A DNA stretch of 64,000 bases from Bugula neritina (lineage: Eukaryota; Bryozoa; Gymnolaemata; Cheilostomatida; Bugulidae): NCBI GenBank assembly GCA_964035545.1, contig OZ037765.1:6708698-6772697 (forward strand), read 5' to 3'. Of this stretch, positions 46,493 through 60,600 are shown piece by piece. A program made the translations under genes and the position numbers. The notes below the pieces were generated by a model that saw nothing but the letters and a program-made list of their open reading frames with translations, made no database searches and was not told the origin of the DNA. Position 1 is the first letter of the stretch; each line of letters begins with the position of its first letter.

Positions 46493-48233
46493 TGTCATTG
46501 TGCACTCCTTTGCTCAATTTATTTGTCGAGCTTTTACAACGAAGTTGGATTTGTAATATTTCAAAGCCATATACTATAGTTAGTGCTGTGGTGCTAACTT
46601 AATCACGAGTCAGTAAAAAGCATTATAGACATTTAAATTATATATTATTATATCATTATTAAAGTCGCATCACCAAATCACACAATGGCTACAATCAGTT
46701 TGAGTCAAAACTCAGATGGTTTGCAAATTGAATACTAACATAATTTTATAGTAATTGATTAGCAGCTTCATTCATTTGACATTTCAAATCAAGAAGCTGT
46801 AGAAAAGGCAGTGCTATCACTGTAGCTATGCAATATTGTGTAGCCTAGAAAAGTTTCTGCTATGACTGAATCCATAAAGATTTACAGTAACTTACTAGTT
46901 AAGCAGGTCTGGTCATTGTAAGTTAAGCTAGTTCTGAATCAACAAAATGTGAACACAACATATACATGTATGTAAATTATTATTTTAATGAGTATGTATG
47001 CCAATCATAACACAATGCTTTAAATTGTACCGTACAGTGATTGTACTCCATTAAATTACTTAGTACTTCTTATTTGAACTACACAAATTGAGAATTGTTG
47101 CACCACCCTGATCACTGATAACTTGCAGTTCAAACTTTAGGCTATATTCACTGTCTTTGCATTCATTCAACCAGCTTTGAAGCTAAAACTTGGTAGCAAA
47201 TCACAATCTGGCTTTCCTGGTTGAATGACACCGTAATTGGCTATAAGCTGCCATTGCCTTGAAGCTGTTTGCTGCGTGGGAAGACTGTAAAATCAAATAT
47301 GAAATGACATCATCTCTACCTAAATTATACATTCTATAATAGCTTATTAGACAATAACAAATTAGAAATGTAAATAGAACTGTTTCTTGTACAGTTACTT
47401 GCCCAGCATAAGTACATGACTAGTGTTTACATTTACTAGGCTGGTATGACACTGCACGCAGTGCTACTTGTATGTTATTATGTTATTATTCATCTACCTG
47501 GAATCTGGTGAAGTGCCAATTTCCTCTTCTGATATAAATATTAGCTAGTATTGCCTCGTGGCAGTGGAAAGTATACATTGTGTAAAGTTAGATCTAGTAT
47601 AAATAGAGTGAGTGTAGCATTTCATTAGCCTTCACCTAATTATCTATTTTACTTTATGTTCCCTTAGTAGCAGGTAATACTAATCTAATACAGTTCAGAT
47701 AGATTGAAATTGAAGTGAAAACTTGGCTGTAAATTTATTAGCCAACTACTAATAATTTTGTTCTCAATAGACTGCGTAATTTGTTGTTGAATATTCAAGG
47801 CGCTGACTGGCTTTTATTTTACTGCACTAACTGGCATTCCTAGTTGGAACTAGCTGTAGTTCAAAAACAAATGAAATTGGCTCAACGCCAAAAGCAAATA
47901 TCCAACCCTGGCGCACTAGTAGAATGACTTGTCATTAATTATAACTAGTTTCTACATACATTACTGCCTTCTAATAGGCCTATCTAGACGTAAGAGTTGA
48001 AGATTTCTCAAACCATTTCAATTAACTACTCAGAGCCAAGCATCTAATTAAATTATAAATTTTTGTCCTCCTTTTTCAACTCCAAATATTCATTAAATAA
48101 AATGTTATTCAGTTTGTTTCACCTGAGCTCTGCTATCATAAGAGCAACTTTCTCTCAGCTTTTGTTTTACTATTGATTGTGTCAACTATATTTAGTTTGC
48201 AAAACGTATCCTTGTAGTCAATTACCAGCTGCC

Positions 48234-51200
48234 ATGAATGCCATCAGCCTCATTCCAATTTTCGGCTCTGCGTTTGCTGCCTTAGCCTTTCTTACCGCAT
48301 ACATAGTTGCTGTCTTTAGGGGAGATGTTTACCCTTGGTGGCCTTACATCAGGTGAGAATAAAGTTCAAGGTAAAATATAGACAACCGATTATAGACATT
48401 TTATCTATTGTCAATCCTTTAAATCCATCTACAAAGATGCATGTACATCCGCCTTAATGCTTGTTGTTTTGCTAAATTATTATTCTATTCATTATGCTAT
48501 TATTATTTGTTGTTAACAAACTTCTATGTAAGTGACAAGTTATCTTGTAATTCTATGCAACTTAAGCTGAATGTTCCTTAGCTTAAAACATTGTAAGTTG
48601 CAACTATATTGGTACAACTAAACATTGCAATATAGTAATTGAAAAGTTTATCAACTAATGGAGCAAAAACCCTTAGCAACTGATGATATTGTAGCAAAGC
48701 TTGTGTGTATTCACATTAGAAGCCAAGCTTTCTATATTTGTTGATTAGCATCAGCCAGTATAATCTAGAATGTAGATTGTAGAGCATAGACAATGAGTAT
48801 ATTATGGTGTAATACGGGATGCTGTATGCTATTTATAGCGATACTGGGACGACAATTCCCGAGAGCTGCATATTTGGTGAACTATTAACACTAACTGCGG
48901 TATTTGGTAAGTTATGTACTAATGTGGGTACATGTATACCAGTGATGTAATACCAAAACATACCACCAGTTTATGCTGTTGCACCTAATAGCTGACTAAC
49001 CTCCACTCATGCTGTTCAAGGAGCTAGCCGTTCAACAATATCATTATTCTCTTCCAACATTCATTATCAGAGCAAAAAATCAATGACTAGGTGCTGAAAA
49101 CATGCTATTGTGGGTTACTGCTAAAGGATGGTTTTAAAGCAATTTACTCTAAATTGAGCACTGTACTGCTTCTGCTGCCATTAACTTGCTAACTCAGTAC
49201 TTTAAGACTAGCTTTAGGTGATAAGATTTTCTAACTTCATTATATTATAATACAGTGATGGAAATGATTATATTGTTATATACAGTATTGAACATTTTTA
49301 TGCCAGTAAAGATATTGATTGAAGCATCTCATTGTTGAAGCAGTATAAGACAATACACAGCAGAAATTATTGCGCAATGATTAGTAGGTGAATTCTTAGG
49401 AAACCAATTCCATACTTTAATAATTAAAGTGAGCATATTTCTACTTGATGTACCTAGAAAGCCATGATCTTTTCTCTTGTATGTATATTTTATTCCTCGG
49501 TAGCAGCCATTTTATTCTGTATATAATAGATTACTATTAAAAGTAAATGTAATACATGTAACATAATACAATACTTCCCTGTTGATAAAATGCAGTAAAT
49601 TATTTTACTTGCAGCTTCCATCGCCATGGTGATTAGATACAAATGGGTAGAGTCCTTTAACCACGGGATGAAACTACTACAAAACTTGAACTCAGCAGCT
49701 CTGGTTACTGGCCTAATATCGTGTGTAGGCATGACTATGGTAGCTAACTTTGAGGTAGGGGAACAATCCTGTAATGTAATTCAATTATTAGGCAGTTGTG
49801 TTCTACCTTTCTCGACTAGCAATCATTATGTATTGTTTTAATGTTTATATGGCTGGAAAAGTGAGTGTATATAGCAAAACTATACATCTCAATGCAGTCG
49901 AGCTGGCTCCTATTATATGTAGTTATTGTACTGTTAGTAGTACTGTTAGTAGTACTGTTAGTAGTACTGCTACTAGTGCTGTTAGTAGTACTGCTAGTAG
50001 TACTGTTGGTATTACTTTTAGTAGTACTGTTAGTATTACTGTTGGTAGTACTGTTAGTAGTACGGTTAGTTGTACTGCTAGTAGTACTGTTAGTAGTACT
50101 GTTAGTATTACTACTGGTAGTAATGCTAGTGGTACTGTTAGCAGCACTGTTAGTAGCACTGCTAGTAGTACTGCGAGTAGTGCTGTTATAGTAGAACTGC
50201 TAGTGGTACTGTTAGTAATTGCCTAAGCCCCAAGGAAAGTGATTTCCAGGAAATAGTGTGTTAATGAGTTCTGACTAGCATGAAACTGTTATTAGTGACA
50301 ATGGAAGGAGAATATATAATGGCTCACTATTGTAATATCAACTATATGTGCTTATATAGTAGCTAATAACAAACTATAGGCTATATCGCCTTCTCAAGAG
50401 ACATGCTTTATTTACGTAATGCACTTGCTTGCACTTTTTCTTAGAAAGTCTGCTTATAATATTTAGAAGTGAGTTAATGAGAACAAACTTTGCAGTTGTT
50501 ATTCATTTGCAAATACTAAGTTATTGTATCGAGCAAATTCCTAAAACTATAATTAGAGATTCTCAATAATATTTGTTTTATTTAAACCCTGCTCCTTTTT
50601 GGGAGCTAAAAATTTTTGGTTTTGTAACACAGCCTATATTTATTGTGTGATAAAAAGAGTAGTGTGTTGATGTTTGTATTTGTTATTGTTTATCTTAGTT
50701 TGCTTCACTGAATATTGCTTTAGTAGAGGAACTATGACTTATCATGTCCCAAAGACCTGTTAATCTATCATCAATCAATATTCTGAAACATCCTCTCCTC
50801 TGACATTCTTTAATCTTATCCAGCTGTGTAGGTGCTGGATGACTGTTACATTGTATTAATGCTTCTGGTAGTCGGATAATTAGCACTAATTTATTATGAG
50901 TTTGATATTTCCTGAAAGGCATTCTATTAGTTTGAAGTATTAACCTCCCCCAGGTCACATTAAAGCAGTTGAAATAGTTCAGTCAAATGTGAGCAGGAAA
51001 AAAATATTAAAGATAAGGGGAGAAAAAATTGAGTTTTATGTACATTTTCATTCCAAAAAATGATTTATGTAAAGTTTTTGATGGCTTTTAGTATAAAATG
51101 TAATATTTTTTTAAAGCATTGATGATCCAGGATATCAAAATTACCAATGAACCAAAAAAGTATCAAATCACCATTTTTATAATTTCCTCGTGTTTTCTTT

Positions 51201-53265
51201 TAATCTTTTCTCACCGTTTAAACTACAAACAAAATAAAACACAAATAAAGCAGTGCATATAATAATACAAAATTAGTATAGTATATAGTATGTAATTATA
51301 TGCAATTGGGGTTGTGTTATGTTACAGGAAACGAGCATTCGAGCTGTTCATTTCCCCAGCTCTGCAACCACATTCGGAATGGGAATTGTTTACAATTTCA
51401 TGCATACAGAAATCACGAGAAGAATGTCTCCCAAGTATAGTAGCACCTGTGTTTGGATCTACCGCCTCATAATCAGCGTGATGGGACTTCTTTCATTTGG
51501 TCTCTGTGAGTATAGACTCAATGATTCTAAGGAAACCATACTGCAAATGGTGGAAACTTGACTATTTATAATTTTTTTGTAGTTCTGACCATTCTAACCA
51601 ATTATACATGTATGGAATTAAAACATTCTCTGTGCTTAGAGATGAACTTATCTCTATTATTAATTTTCTAAATATTCTGAACTTATTGGTCAAAAACATA
51701 CCAGCCATGTTGCTTTCCCAACAAAAGTTTGCTTTATACTGTTCAGTATTGACCCTGCAGGGTTTAGAATTTAGATGGTTGTAACCACTTTAAAATAATA
51801 GATAAATAATTAATAGTAATGGAATAGTGCAGATTTACTAGATAAAAGTACTCTAGGCATATAAGGTTAACTTTTCATGTCATCTTTATGATTGCTGTTG
51901 AAAAATATGCTAATGGTTGTAGAGATAGTTGCTTCATTCTAAAGTGGTGACAATTTATTTGACAAATACTGCTAACATATTGTCACTATTTTGTAGAACA
52001 AGCTTTTATATATATTATATTTACTTTTAGTATACGGGTTTGGCATTAGCGCTGAGATAAAAGGAAAAAAATGGTATGGAAATGACACTGCAAAGAAGTT
52101 GGAATGGAATCCGGAAGACCCTGTATGTTTCTAATATTATTTGATCTCACACTAGATTTTATATGATGTACAGCTTGTGTTATTTGATGCTCTACTGGCT
52201 AAATCTATAATAGTGATTATCATAGTACATCAGGTTCTACTGCTAGTTTATTTGCATTTGTAGTGTTGGTTCAGACATCATAAGTGTGCTGTGTATGCCT
52301 AATTTAACTGCAGGTCAACTGGATCAATTTCAGCGTGGTGAATTTTTATAGGCTAATGTTGCTATTATTGGTGATATTTTTTATCAAGTTTTTCAGGTAA
52401 CATTAAGCAGCAAAGTTTTATTAATATATTTAGCAACGCACTTGTGTTTACTAGTATGTTAAAAAATCACACTGCAGCAGTAGTAAGCATTCCACTAGCT
52501 GCTAGCAGCTGAATATACCAGATACTTTAAATATGATAATTAAATGTCAATAAATGTTTCAGTATAATGAAGCGTTATGCTAAATAAAATACTTACCCTG
52601 GAGAATCACTACTGAATAATTGTGCTAATTAAATTATCAGTCTGAGATAACTTGTAATTATCATTTATGCTTCTTCAGAGAACAATATCATTTTATATGC
52701 AATGGAATTTTTAAAACCTACATAGGAGTATTTACTTTTGGATATAAAGGTGTGTTCTGATGGGCTATCCTTTTTTATAAGCTGAAGCTACAACACTCTG
52801 CGTCATCCATAACTCAGCATCTCCAGTTGGTGCAAGTGATCCAAAAAATTATACTTTGTGTTGAGGTAGGTGCAGTAATGAAGAAATTGAGAGAGGCCTT
52901 CTAGACTAGAAATGTCGAAAAAGAAGTTATGTTGTCGGAATAATTTCAACCTGCGCCCCAAACCAAAATTTATAAAGAAATTTAAAAAGCTTGGGCTATC
53001 TCAATTTCTCTACTACTGCTCCTAAATGTTTGTTAACCTCTTAATTCAGCAAATACATGTAGGAGTATTTTTGTATGCTTTACAGGGCTGGGGACTGCAT
53101 CTGGCTTCAGCTGTTAGTGAATGGATCATAGGACTTTCAGTCATACTCTTCTTCCTTACATTCACGTTTGAATTTGGAAAAATCAAGTTGAGGTTAGTGG
53201 CCGAGGCTGTGAATTCTCCACCTGCACAAAGAGAGGTTAATGAGACGTCCCCTCTTATCACGTAA
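48234..53265 (+). CDS. DRAM2-like lysosomal membrane protein, divergent copy E
   Basis: Coding exons: 48234-48352, 48839-48906, 49615-49754, 51328-51505, 52031-52122 and 53086-53265; 258 residues, with the same exon phases as A-D, so it belongs to the same tandem family. The sequence is far from A-D and nearer to vertebrate DRAM2: YISDTGTTIPESCIFG in loop 1, ASIAMVIRYKWVESF, MTMVANFE, KLEWNPEDPG before the last membrane segment (human DRAM2 has KLHWNPED there) and AVSEWIIG. It has a luminal NDT sequon. The tail ends NETSPLIT, so the acidic dileucine-type signal is present as ExxxLI. The start MNAISLIPIF is set by alignment with the family. Introns are free of the repeats found in A-D except a 12-mer minisatellite in intron 3. 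Probably the ancestral locus. Candidate polyadenylation signals are at 53543 and 53724. Confidence 0.9.
49928..50205. repeat. 12-bp minisatellite (GTTAGTAGTACT)n, intron 3 of gene E
   Basis: About 23 imperfect units of GTTAGTAGTACT, with substitutions mostly in the middle triplets. The periodicity makes long open frames on both strands (Val-Leu-rich or Ser-Thr-rich), which are artefacts. It is the purest of three AGT/ACT-based tracts in the window. Confidence 0.93.
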
Positions 53266-54601
53266 CTCCTGGATTAGAATAATGCCTCAGTCTACTCTAT
53301 GACTGTATCAATGCAACAGATTTTATTTTAAAGTACAATACAGCAATTGACTCAGGGTTGTTGATAGGAATCTCTAGTTGGTAAACTGTTCCTTCGATCA
53401 CTGCTGAAAGTTAGAATGTTCTATTAACTCTATAATCTGTTCCAGAGCTCCACAGTATTAGTGTGTTATAAGGCTATAGGGAAAACTTTTACTAATATTA
53501 TGATGCTATGTGCAAAGCAAGCTATGGAGTGTATGGAATTACAATAAATATTTTTATATTCTTGATAGTAACCACATTTTAATAAGAAATAATTATTTAA
53601 CTTTATATAGGGATAACATACTGCCATTTGTATTTCTGATGAGGAATACAAAATTAGTTTTTAAGTAATATTTTTTTATACATGATTATTTGTAATTATT
53701 GTGTCTTGAGATGGTTAAGTTCAAATAAAATATTATGACACACAATAAGTCTATGTGGTTTTGTGGGAATAAACACGTTCAAGTTTTGACTTGCTCCTAT
53801 GATTACTGAATGTGTAGACAGTTGTGTTAATGATAAAAGCAACAACTATTACTTATTGTGGCAGCCAGGGTTACCATAATAAGCAAACAAAGAATTAATA
53901 TTATTTTAGTACGAAAGCACCCTGCTAGGGTAGGTCAATGACCGCATTGATTTCTCTGGTACTATATTATGCAAATGCCCGTATGACCTATTTTAATGAG
54001 CGTTGCTAAATACTTGTACTGTTCAGGCATCAAAATACTGCTATGGTAACATTTTATACCAACAATTTATTTTTAGGAAAGCCAGAATTTAGATGGTAGT
54101 TGTTGCAACAGTAAATGTCAGTTCAATGCCCATGTAATTAGCAAACAACCTGTAAGCCAATCAAAAACATATTGAAGCCTACACTAAAATTTATTAAAAT
54201 ATAAACTTAAGAAAATAGCCTATATCCACTATGTACATATTCAGAAAAGTTACATTGATTGTGCACTACTACCTAATGGACTACACAACCCCTCCCAAAC
54301 CCTTACAGATCTTCCCAACTTACATTAAGTGCCCAAATCCCTCTAACAATGCAGGTCTTAAGTAGAAAATTGTAAAATGGACAGGTAAACTCATAGAAAC
54401 TGCTTGTTTAATGAATTAAGATAAGCAGACGAAGTAAACATGCAGATTAACCAAAGAGTTGAAGCAGTTCCCCAGAGAGCAAGCTGCCAGAGAGAGATGG
54501 CGAGGCAGCTGCACCACTCCAATGCTGTCGCATGACTCTGTGACCCACTGAGAAAGCTAGCAAGCAGCTATAGTATCATGATGATGTCGCAGTCAAGTCT
54601 G
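53266..54601. other. Convergent intergenic region between DRAM E and XPO7
   Basis: It holds the 3' UTR of gene E on the plus strand (AATAAA at 53543-53548 and 53724-53729) and that of XPO7 on the minus strand (TTTATT on plus near 54190). I see no gene or transposon in the remainder. Confidence 0.6.
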
Positions 54602-57600
54602 TCACATCATGTCTATTGAACCATTAGTCTGTGTGGTTGGAAGAGCAGTGCAATTCTTACTACTGTCTGTCTTAAGGGAGTCATTGATATCTCTTCGGAA
54701 CTCAGACAGATTCTGAGTGAACCTACAATTAAACCAACGATGAAATAAAATACTGAAAAACAAACCCAATGAGCTGAACTGGCAGTATATGGACGTTGTA
54801 CTAATTCCGAGCCTCTACAAATTAATGCTGACATTTTTATTTCATCTTAAGAACCAAAAGTAATTCAGCAGAATGTCAAAGTATGAAGTGAATCGAATGC
54901 TTCCACTTGTTTCTCATACTAAGAAAGCTGGTTCAAGCTGCTTTCACATACTTATCCCTGTTCTTAGACAGTAAGCTGTACTCTATGCCTTTCATCAGTG
55001 TTGTGAAACATCTTTCCATAGCAGCTTGTTTATCCAATGGCTGCCGAGTTATAATGTTTGTTCTGAGCTCACCAAAGTACTGTAGAAAAAGACACACAAA
55101 GATAAAACTCCAGCAATGCTAACAAAAATATTGGGGAAGAAATATGCATAAAACTTCCATCGGATAATGTGTGCATGCTCAAGGAAAATACCACGGAGGT
55201 CTGGGAAGTACACAAACACAGTAGTGATATTTAAATTCTTACAAAGATGGTAAACATTTTAAAGAGAAGTAAATTTAGTTCTTTAGTTAAAGAACAAGCC
55301 TCAACCTAATTCGACTATCAGAAAAACCATGCGAATTGTAGCACATGCTGCGTCACCAAAGGCTTATTCAAATAAGATAATCAGCAAAGAGCATTTTCTA
55401 TGTTTAGAGTAAATTTACTATGTTTAGAGAGCACTTGCTAGGAGAAGGGAAAAGCCAATTAGTGTTTGGATTACTGAGTTTAGGTCAACTATAGAGATAT
55501 GTTATATCTATGTGGTCACCATCACAACTGGCCAAGGTACACATCTGATAATAATGCATGTCTCTAACTACTTCATTATGTGCTTGAACTTATAAACCTG
55601 TCCCAATATCAGTTTCAAAAACCATATTTATTCAAACACAATGTGTTGAAACATTCATCAGAGATAGTGCTGAGCAAGATATAGCTTCCATTTAGTTCTA
55701 TAAAATGTCATGGTCACTAGTTTATTAAAATAACTTTTAGGAGGTCAGCTGCTAAAGGTCCACAAACTATGATGGCTTAAGAGTTATTCCTTTGAGTTAA
55801 TATGCTTTGAAACTTTTGACTTTAGAATCTTTCACTTGGTGTTAACAGTTATTGGAATCTTACACAACAAGCGCTAATAGCTAAAAGAGCAAAAATTCCA
55901 AATTCTAACTTGCTTTAACTGTCACATTAGTTAGTATAAACAAAGCCAATCATGTGAAATAGCCCAAGTTCTAAAGGCAAAACTACAAACACTACTATCA
56001 TTACTGTGACAGCTAGTTTTAATAAAAGACTATTTTTAATTTTAATAACTTGTAATAACCGACAAAAAGCTAAAAATTTTGAAAAGAAACTTTTTTTAAC
56101 GAAAACAAAAGTTAAATCTTTACTATTGTTTTTAATAAAATTAAAAGCTAAATCAATAAGCCTTTTCAGTCAACAAGTTTAAAAACTGAGCATTTAACCA
56201 TTATAGTTGTTTGGATACTTTGAGTAATAAACTTAACAGTTGCCATTATTTTACATTAAAAGCAATGTAGGAAATTTTAATAGTGTTCTTGATTTTAACC
56301 CAAATGATATTAATAAATTGCCTGGTTGAAAAAAAAACATCAACACAATTTTAGTCTACTATGCTCATCAACCCCATTTCAAACCACCATCCCTACTTCC
56401 ACCTGTGAAAGCCATGAATACAATACTACCACAACACCAGTGAACTAATTACAATATATGCCAATGACCTGAAACTAAATGGTATGAAGCAAGTCGTCAG
56501 CACAAACCTTGTCATTCAGCAAAATAAGACCTAGCAACGGCCTTGACATAGACCACTGATTTCTACAGTCTTCAAACATAATAATATTGAGCACAGTACC
56601 TAGCATCTACAATGGAGGCAGAATAATGTTTGGATGACAAATTTACAGGGTACAAAAATATATATATATAAAATATAAAAACATAATTTAGTTATTTCTC
56701 TAGTAAACTGGACTACTTTGAGAACTTGGTGTAATTAGTTTGCAAGTGTTATATAAATAGACACACACTAATAGGAATGATTAACTTAAATATAATATTT
56801 TATAGTCAAAACATAACTCGAAATACATTTCCAACATGAAGATTAGAATTCTATAGCTTTTTCTTACAAATTTTCACCACATAAAAACAGAATACAAAGC
56901 TCTTTATGTTATGGACTGCCATATTTAGAAATATCCTACTCCAGCCAGTGTTATGTCAATTGCATTATACACTCCACGAGTAAGTAAATAGCAACCTGCT
57001 GCAATATCTGAGGTCTGGTCTCCAATATCTGGACTAGGGAATCACCGTTAGCCATGCCATTGACTTCTTGAGAAGACTTTTTCTTGGTGACTCTTTTAAA
57101 GAGGAAGGAGACGATATTATCGAGTATAGAACAGCACCCAGTGCTTACCAGTGTGTCTGCAAGTACACCAACACGCATATTTAACAGAGGGCTTTATGCC
57201 TAGTCACACTACAGCAAAGCCTGAACTATCTGATTTCAAACAGCTAGCTTAGAGCTGTAGTCCGAATGGGGCATAAATGAGATAACATCGCAATGGCCTT
57301 GGGTTTAGGTGAAAAACACAAGTTTGCAATAGAAGATGCAGCTATTGCTTTCTTACTGTCGTTTCTGTGAAGATGCAGGCCTATATGACCCTAAAGATCA
57401 TCAGTACTTCGCCCTACCATCAGTTGAAACAGCTCCCAGTTAAAAATACGAGTCAAAGCATGAATCATAGCCAAGAAGTTAAACTGTTTTTGAGATTAGA
57501 CATTGACCCCATACAGTACCCATCAGTACGACATACCAAACGCTGATAAGCCATCAGATATAGTGGAGAGTATGTAGAGAAAGACATCTGGCTCCAAGTT

Positions 57601-60600
57601 GCTCACAAAGGACATGTGATCAGAGGCCAAACACTCTAGCAAAGCGTAGTAAGATTGGCTCAACTTGGGGTATTGCTGTAATAGGAGAGGATAAAGATTA
57701 GCTGCAAGTCCGATGTGTGTTACAATAGTACATAGGTCGGATAAACAAGGGTAATATCCAAAATACTAAAGTTGTGATAAGGTTGAATAGAAAAATCGAT
57801 TAAGAGATTACAGAACCAAATAATCAACAGCAGCTGCTAAATAAAACTCAAACCGCAATAGCTGAGCTCAAAAATTTACAACTCAACATAAGATTATAAT
57901 AAGATCAACCATAAAAAATTCAGTCACAATCCATCCAAAAATCAGATATCTATAAGAGGGGGTGGGGGTGACATTACGGTCTTGCATTGCATAAAGCCAT
58001 GATGACAACATAGCTAAAGATCCTTAAATTATGTAGGTCGTAGATGAAACTGAGCCCTAATGAATCAGGAAGGATTTGAATCACCAGTACTGCACAGTAT
58101 GTTTATGCTAAACAAGTGCCTCCCTCTACTTAATATACTCTGTACAAACTTTTTAACAATAAGACTGGCCCAGTGAAAATACTAGATTTTATTCCAAGGC
58201 TCCATATGGTTTGTGAGACGAATTTTTTCATAAGTTGGTTAGCAATTTTGATCGAAATATTGTTTGAAGCAAAGTCTATTTATGCAATTTTTCAAAACAC
58301 AATCCAATTCAACTTTAGGAACGTACATATTGGATATTGCAAATTTCAGCGTACAGAACGATTTTTGTGCCACTTCATTTGACATGAACATTTCAATATG
58401 ATGGTAGTCCCAACATTATTATGACCTGGAACAAGGAGTAGGGTTTGAGCTGACCACTGCAAACAGGTCTGAGCTCTACTATGCTATACATATATTTTCC
58501 ACCCAGACTGATGAATTACTGACCAATATTTCCGCTTGTTGAATGGACACCAACATTTTGACAAAAATCTCCAGTGAATCGTCGAGAGCTCGGTCGCCAT
58601 AAAGACGAATGACGCCAAAGTTGACGTAGTTACCACACAGCGCTGCCTTGAGCATGTTGAAACAGATGGAGAGACCCTTGAGCTTCATTGTGTACAGCTG
58701 CTCCTTTGGTAAATGAGTCAAGGCTAGAATTCTAGAACCTACATATGAGAGTATTTCACAGAGAATAATTATACATGATTACAAAAAAATGTCAGTATTT
58801 TATAACTTGCATTACCTGGAACACAGAGTTGTTAGAAATATGCAAAAAATCACTAAAGGCATAATGCACATAGCATATAATTCAGGATATATTATACTGA
58901 CGAATAAATTAACTTCTAGTCTACACCATAACTTTATTATAATTTATGGCACTATAAATATATATAATATATATATATGCATACATACCGTAGGCAACTA
59001 GCATCTTGCTAATCTCTCTAAAGAGTAGAACACCATTAGGTGAGGACACGTCAAACTGTAGTCTCTGTGATCTACAAGATGGAGGAGAATATAAATCTAC
59101 ACAAGGATATGCCAACAGTCAGTTTTAATATGAAGACACTTTACAAGAGTAGACATTCACATTTCAGGGTGAGTATTAATTGTCAACCTGGCGTGGCTTA
59201 GCACGGCTAAGTTGGGTCACATTATAAAGACAACTACCCAACTAGTTCAGTCACTCGTGGAAACCCACTACGTTTCCAAGCTTCACAATAAATTTTTCAT
59301 TCGGTATTTGGAAACGAATGGTTCCATCAGCAGCTCTGATTTGAGGATGAATGAGTACAGCAGTTTGCGGTTGTTTAAGTTTGCAGTTGGGGTTTATTGA
59401 AACCCCAACTGCAAACTCCCGCAAAGTACTGCATTCATTCATCCTCAAATCAGAGCTGCTTATAGAATCATTCCTTGGAAACAGTTGCATTGAATGAAAC
59501 CACAACCATACGCCCAAGCAAACCGTAACCGCCAAATTCCTCGCTACAAGCAACCATTCCCATATAGCAAAAGTAACAGAAACACAGTGATGTAATCCAT
59601 TAGCCAGGTACCTGTTTTGAGCAAGTTCACACATCAGCTTGAGTATAGGGGTGGTGAGAGAAGGTTCATGGTACCACAACTCTATGCCTCGAAGTAGAAC
59701 TGGGAAGTAGTTCGGATACAGCCAATCGTACAGCATCATGTAACTGGTTTTGTTATTGAAGGCGTGCGCCACACCACGAAGGTCACGCGCCAGACCTATC
59801 AAAGACCTCTACAATAACAAAATGAGACATCGATATTGCTCCTACTGTCAATATAGAAACACGCAGACTAGCACAAAAACCCACATTAAATTGAAATGTC
59901 TTTTTCAAACACAAACATAGAACAGAGAAACAAAAAAACAGCTATCTATAATGTATAGAGATCTATTACCTTGCACTCTTCTGATCTAAACATGGGTGTT
60001 TCTGCTTGGTTCAACATCTGGGCAACAGCATCAAATGTGTCTAGAAAATATCACGTTCAGTTATAACTCTTGTCAAATCTGACTAGAAAAAGAAAAGTTA
60101 AATGACAATGTCGTGCTTCAACATGAAGGAAGAGCTTAGGATCGGTGCAGAGAGCGTATCCGACTGGTACACAACAGACTAGAGGTTAGAGTGGGGTCAG
60201 ACCTGCAACCAGTCATCTCCTGATCAATAGGTTTTAGTTGTTGATTAAAGTGGCACAAGCGGACTAAGTAAGGTGGAGGGTGTATAACACAGTCTGAGCC
60301 AATGCTTTGCGAGTCGAGTGTTAAATTATTACAAGATTGAGATGGACTGCAAGAAAGGCAGCTGCCAGAGTAGCGGGAGCAGCCTCAGCTACCTTAGTAC
60401 GAGATCCCATCTAATACATAGCAAATGGGTGTTTAGGCAAAGCTGGACATGAGCGGAAAGCCTCGATACGGCAGCCATGATCAGGGCACTTTTACTGAAA
60501 ATGAGAAAAATAGATTAATACTTCTGCATGAGAATTCTGGACCATAAACATGGCGGTGGCTTGGCTGTGAGAAGACTTTCCGCCCTTATCTGCAATATAT

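Larger units (their letters stand above)
44622..48233. other. Spacer D-E: tail of the last duplicated unit, then unique DNA
   Basis: Up to about 46.55 kb it matches the tails of the other units: 3' UTR, box block (45747-46114), empty MITE site (46285-46292) and TCACATGA (46485-46492). From there to the start of gene E the sequence is unique in the window and I see no gene in it. A splice acceptor TTACCAG lies just before the first coding exon of E. Confidence 0.7.

Noticed and set aside
49798-50226. Ser/Thr/Val- and Val/Leu-rich frames of 78-142 codons on both strands
   Set aside because: They follow from a 12-bp tandem repeat without stops and lie in intron 3 of gene E.
59251-59802. 183-codon minus-strand frame as one long exon
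   Set aside because: Only its first part (59808-59612) matches XPO7 and ends at a GTACCT donor. The remainder reads through an intronic hairpin repeat.
60100-60500. 5S rRNA- or tRNA-derived SINE in an XPO7 intron
   Set aside because: GC-rich and unlike its surroundings, but I could not find a matching A/B/C box set or a second copy in the window.
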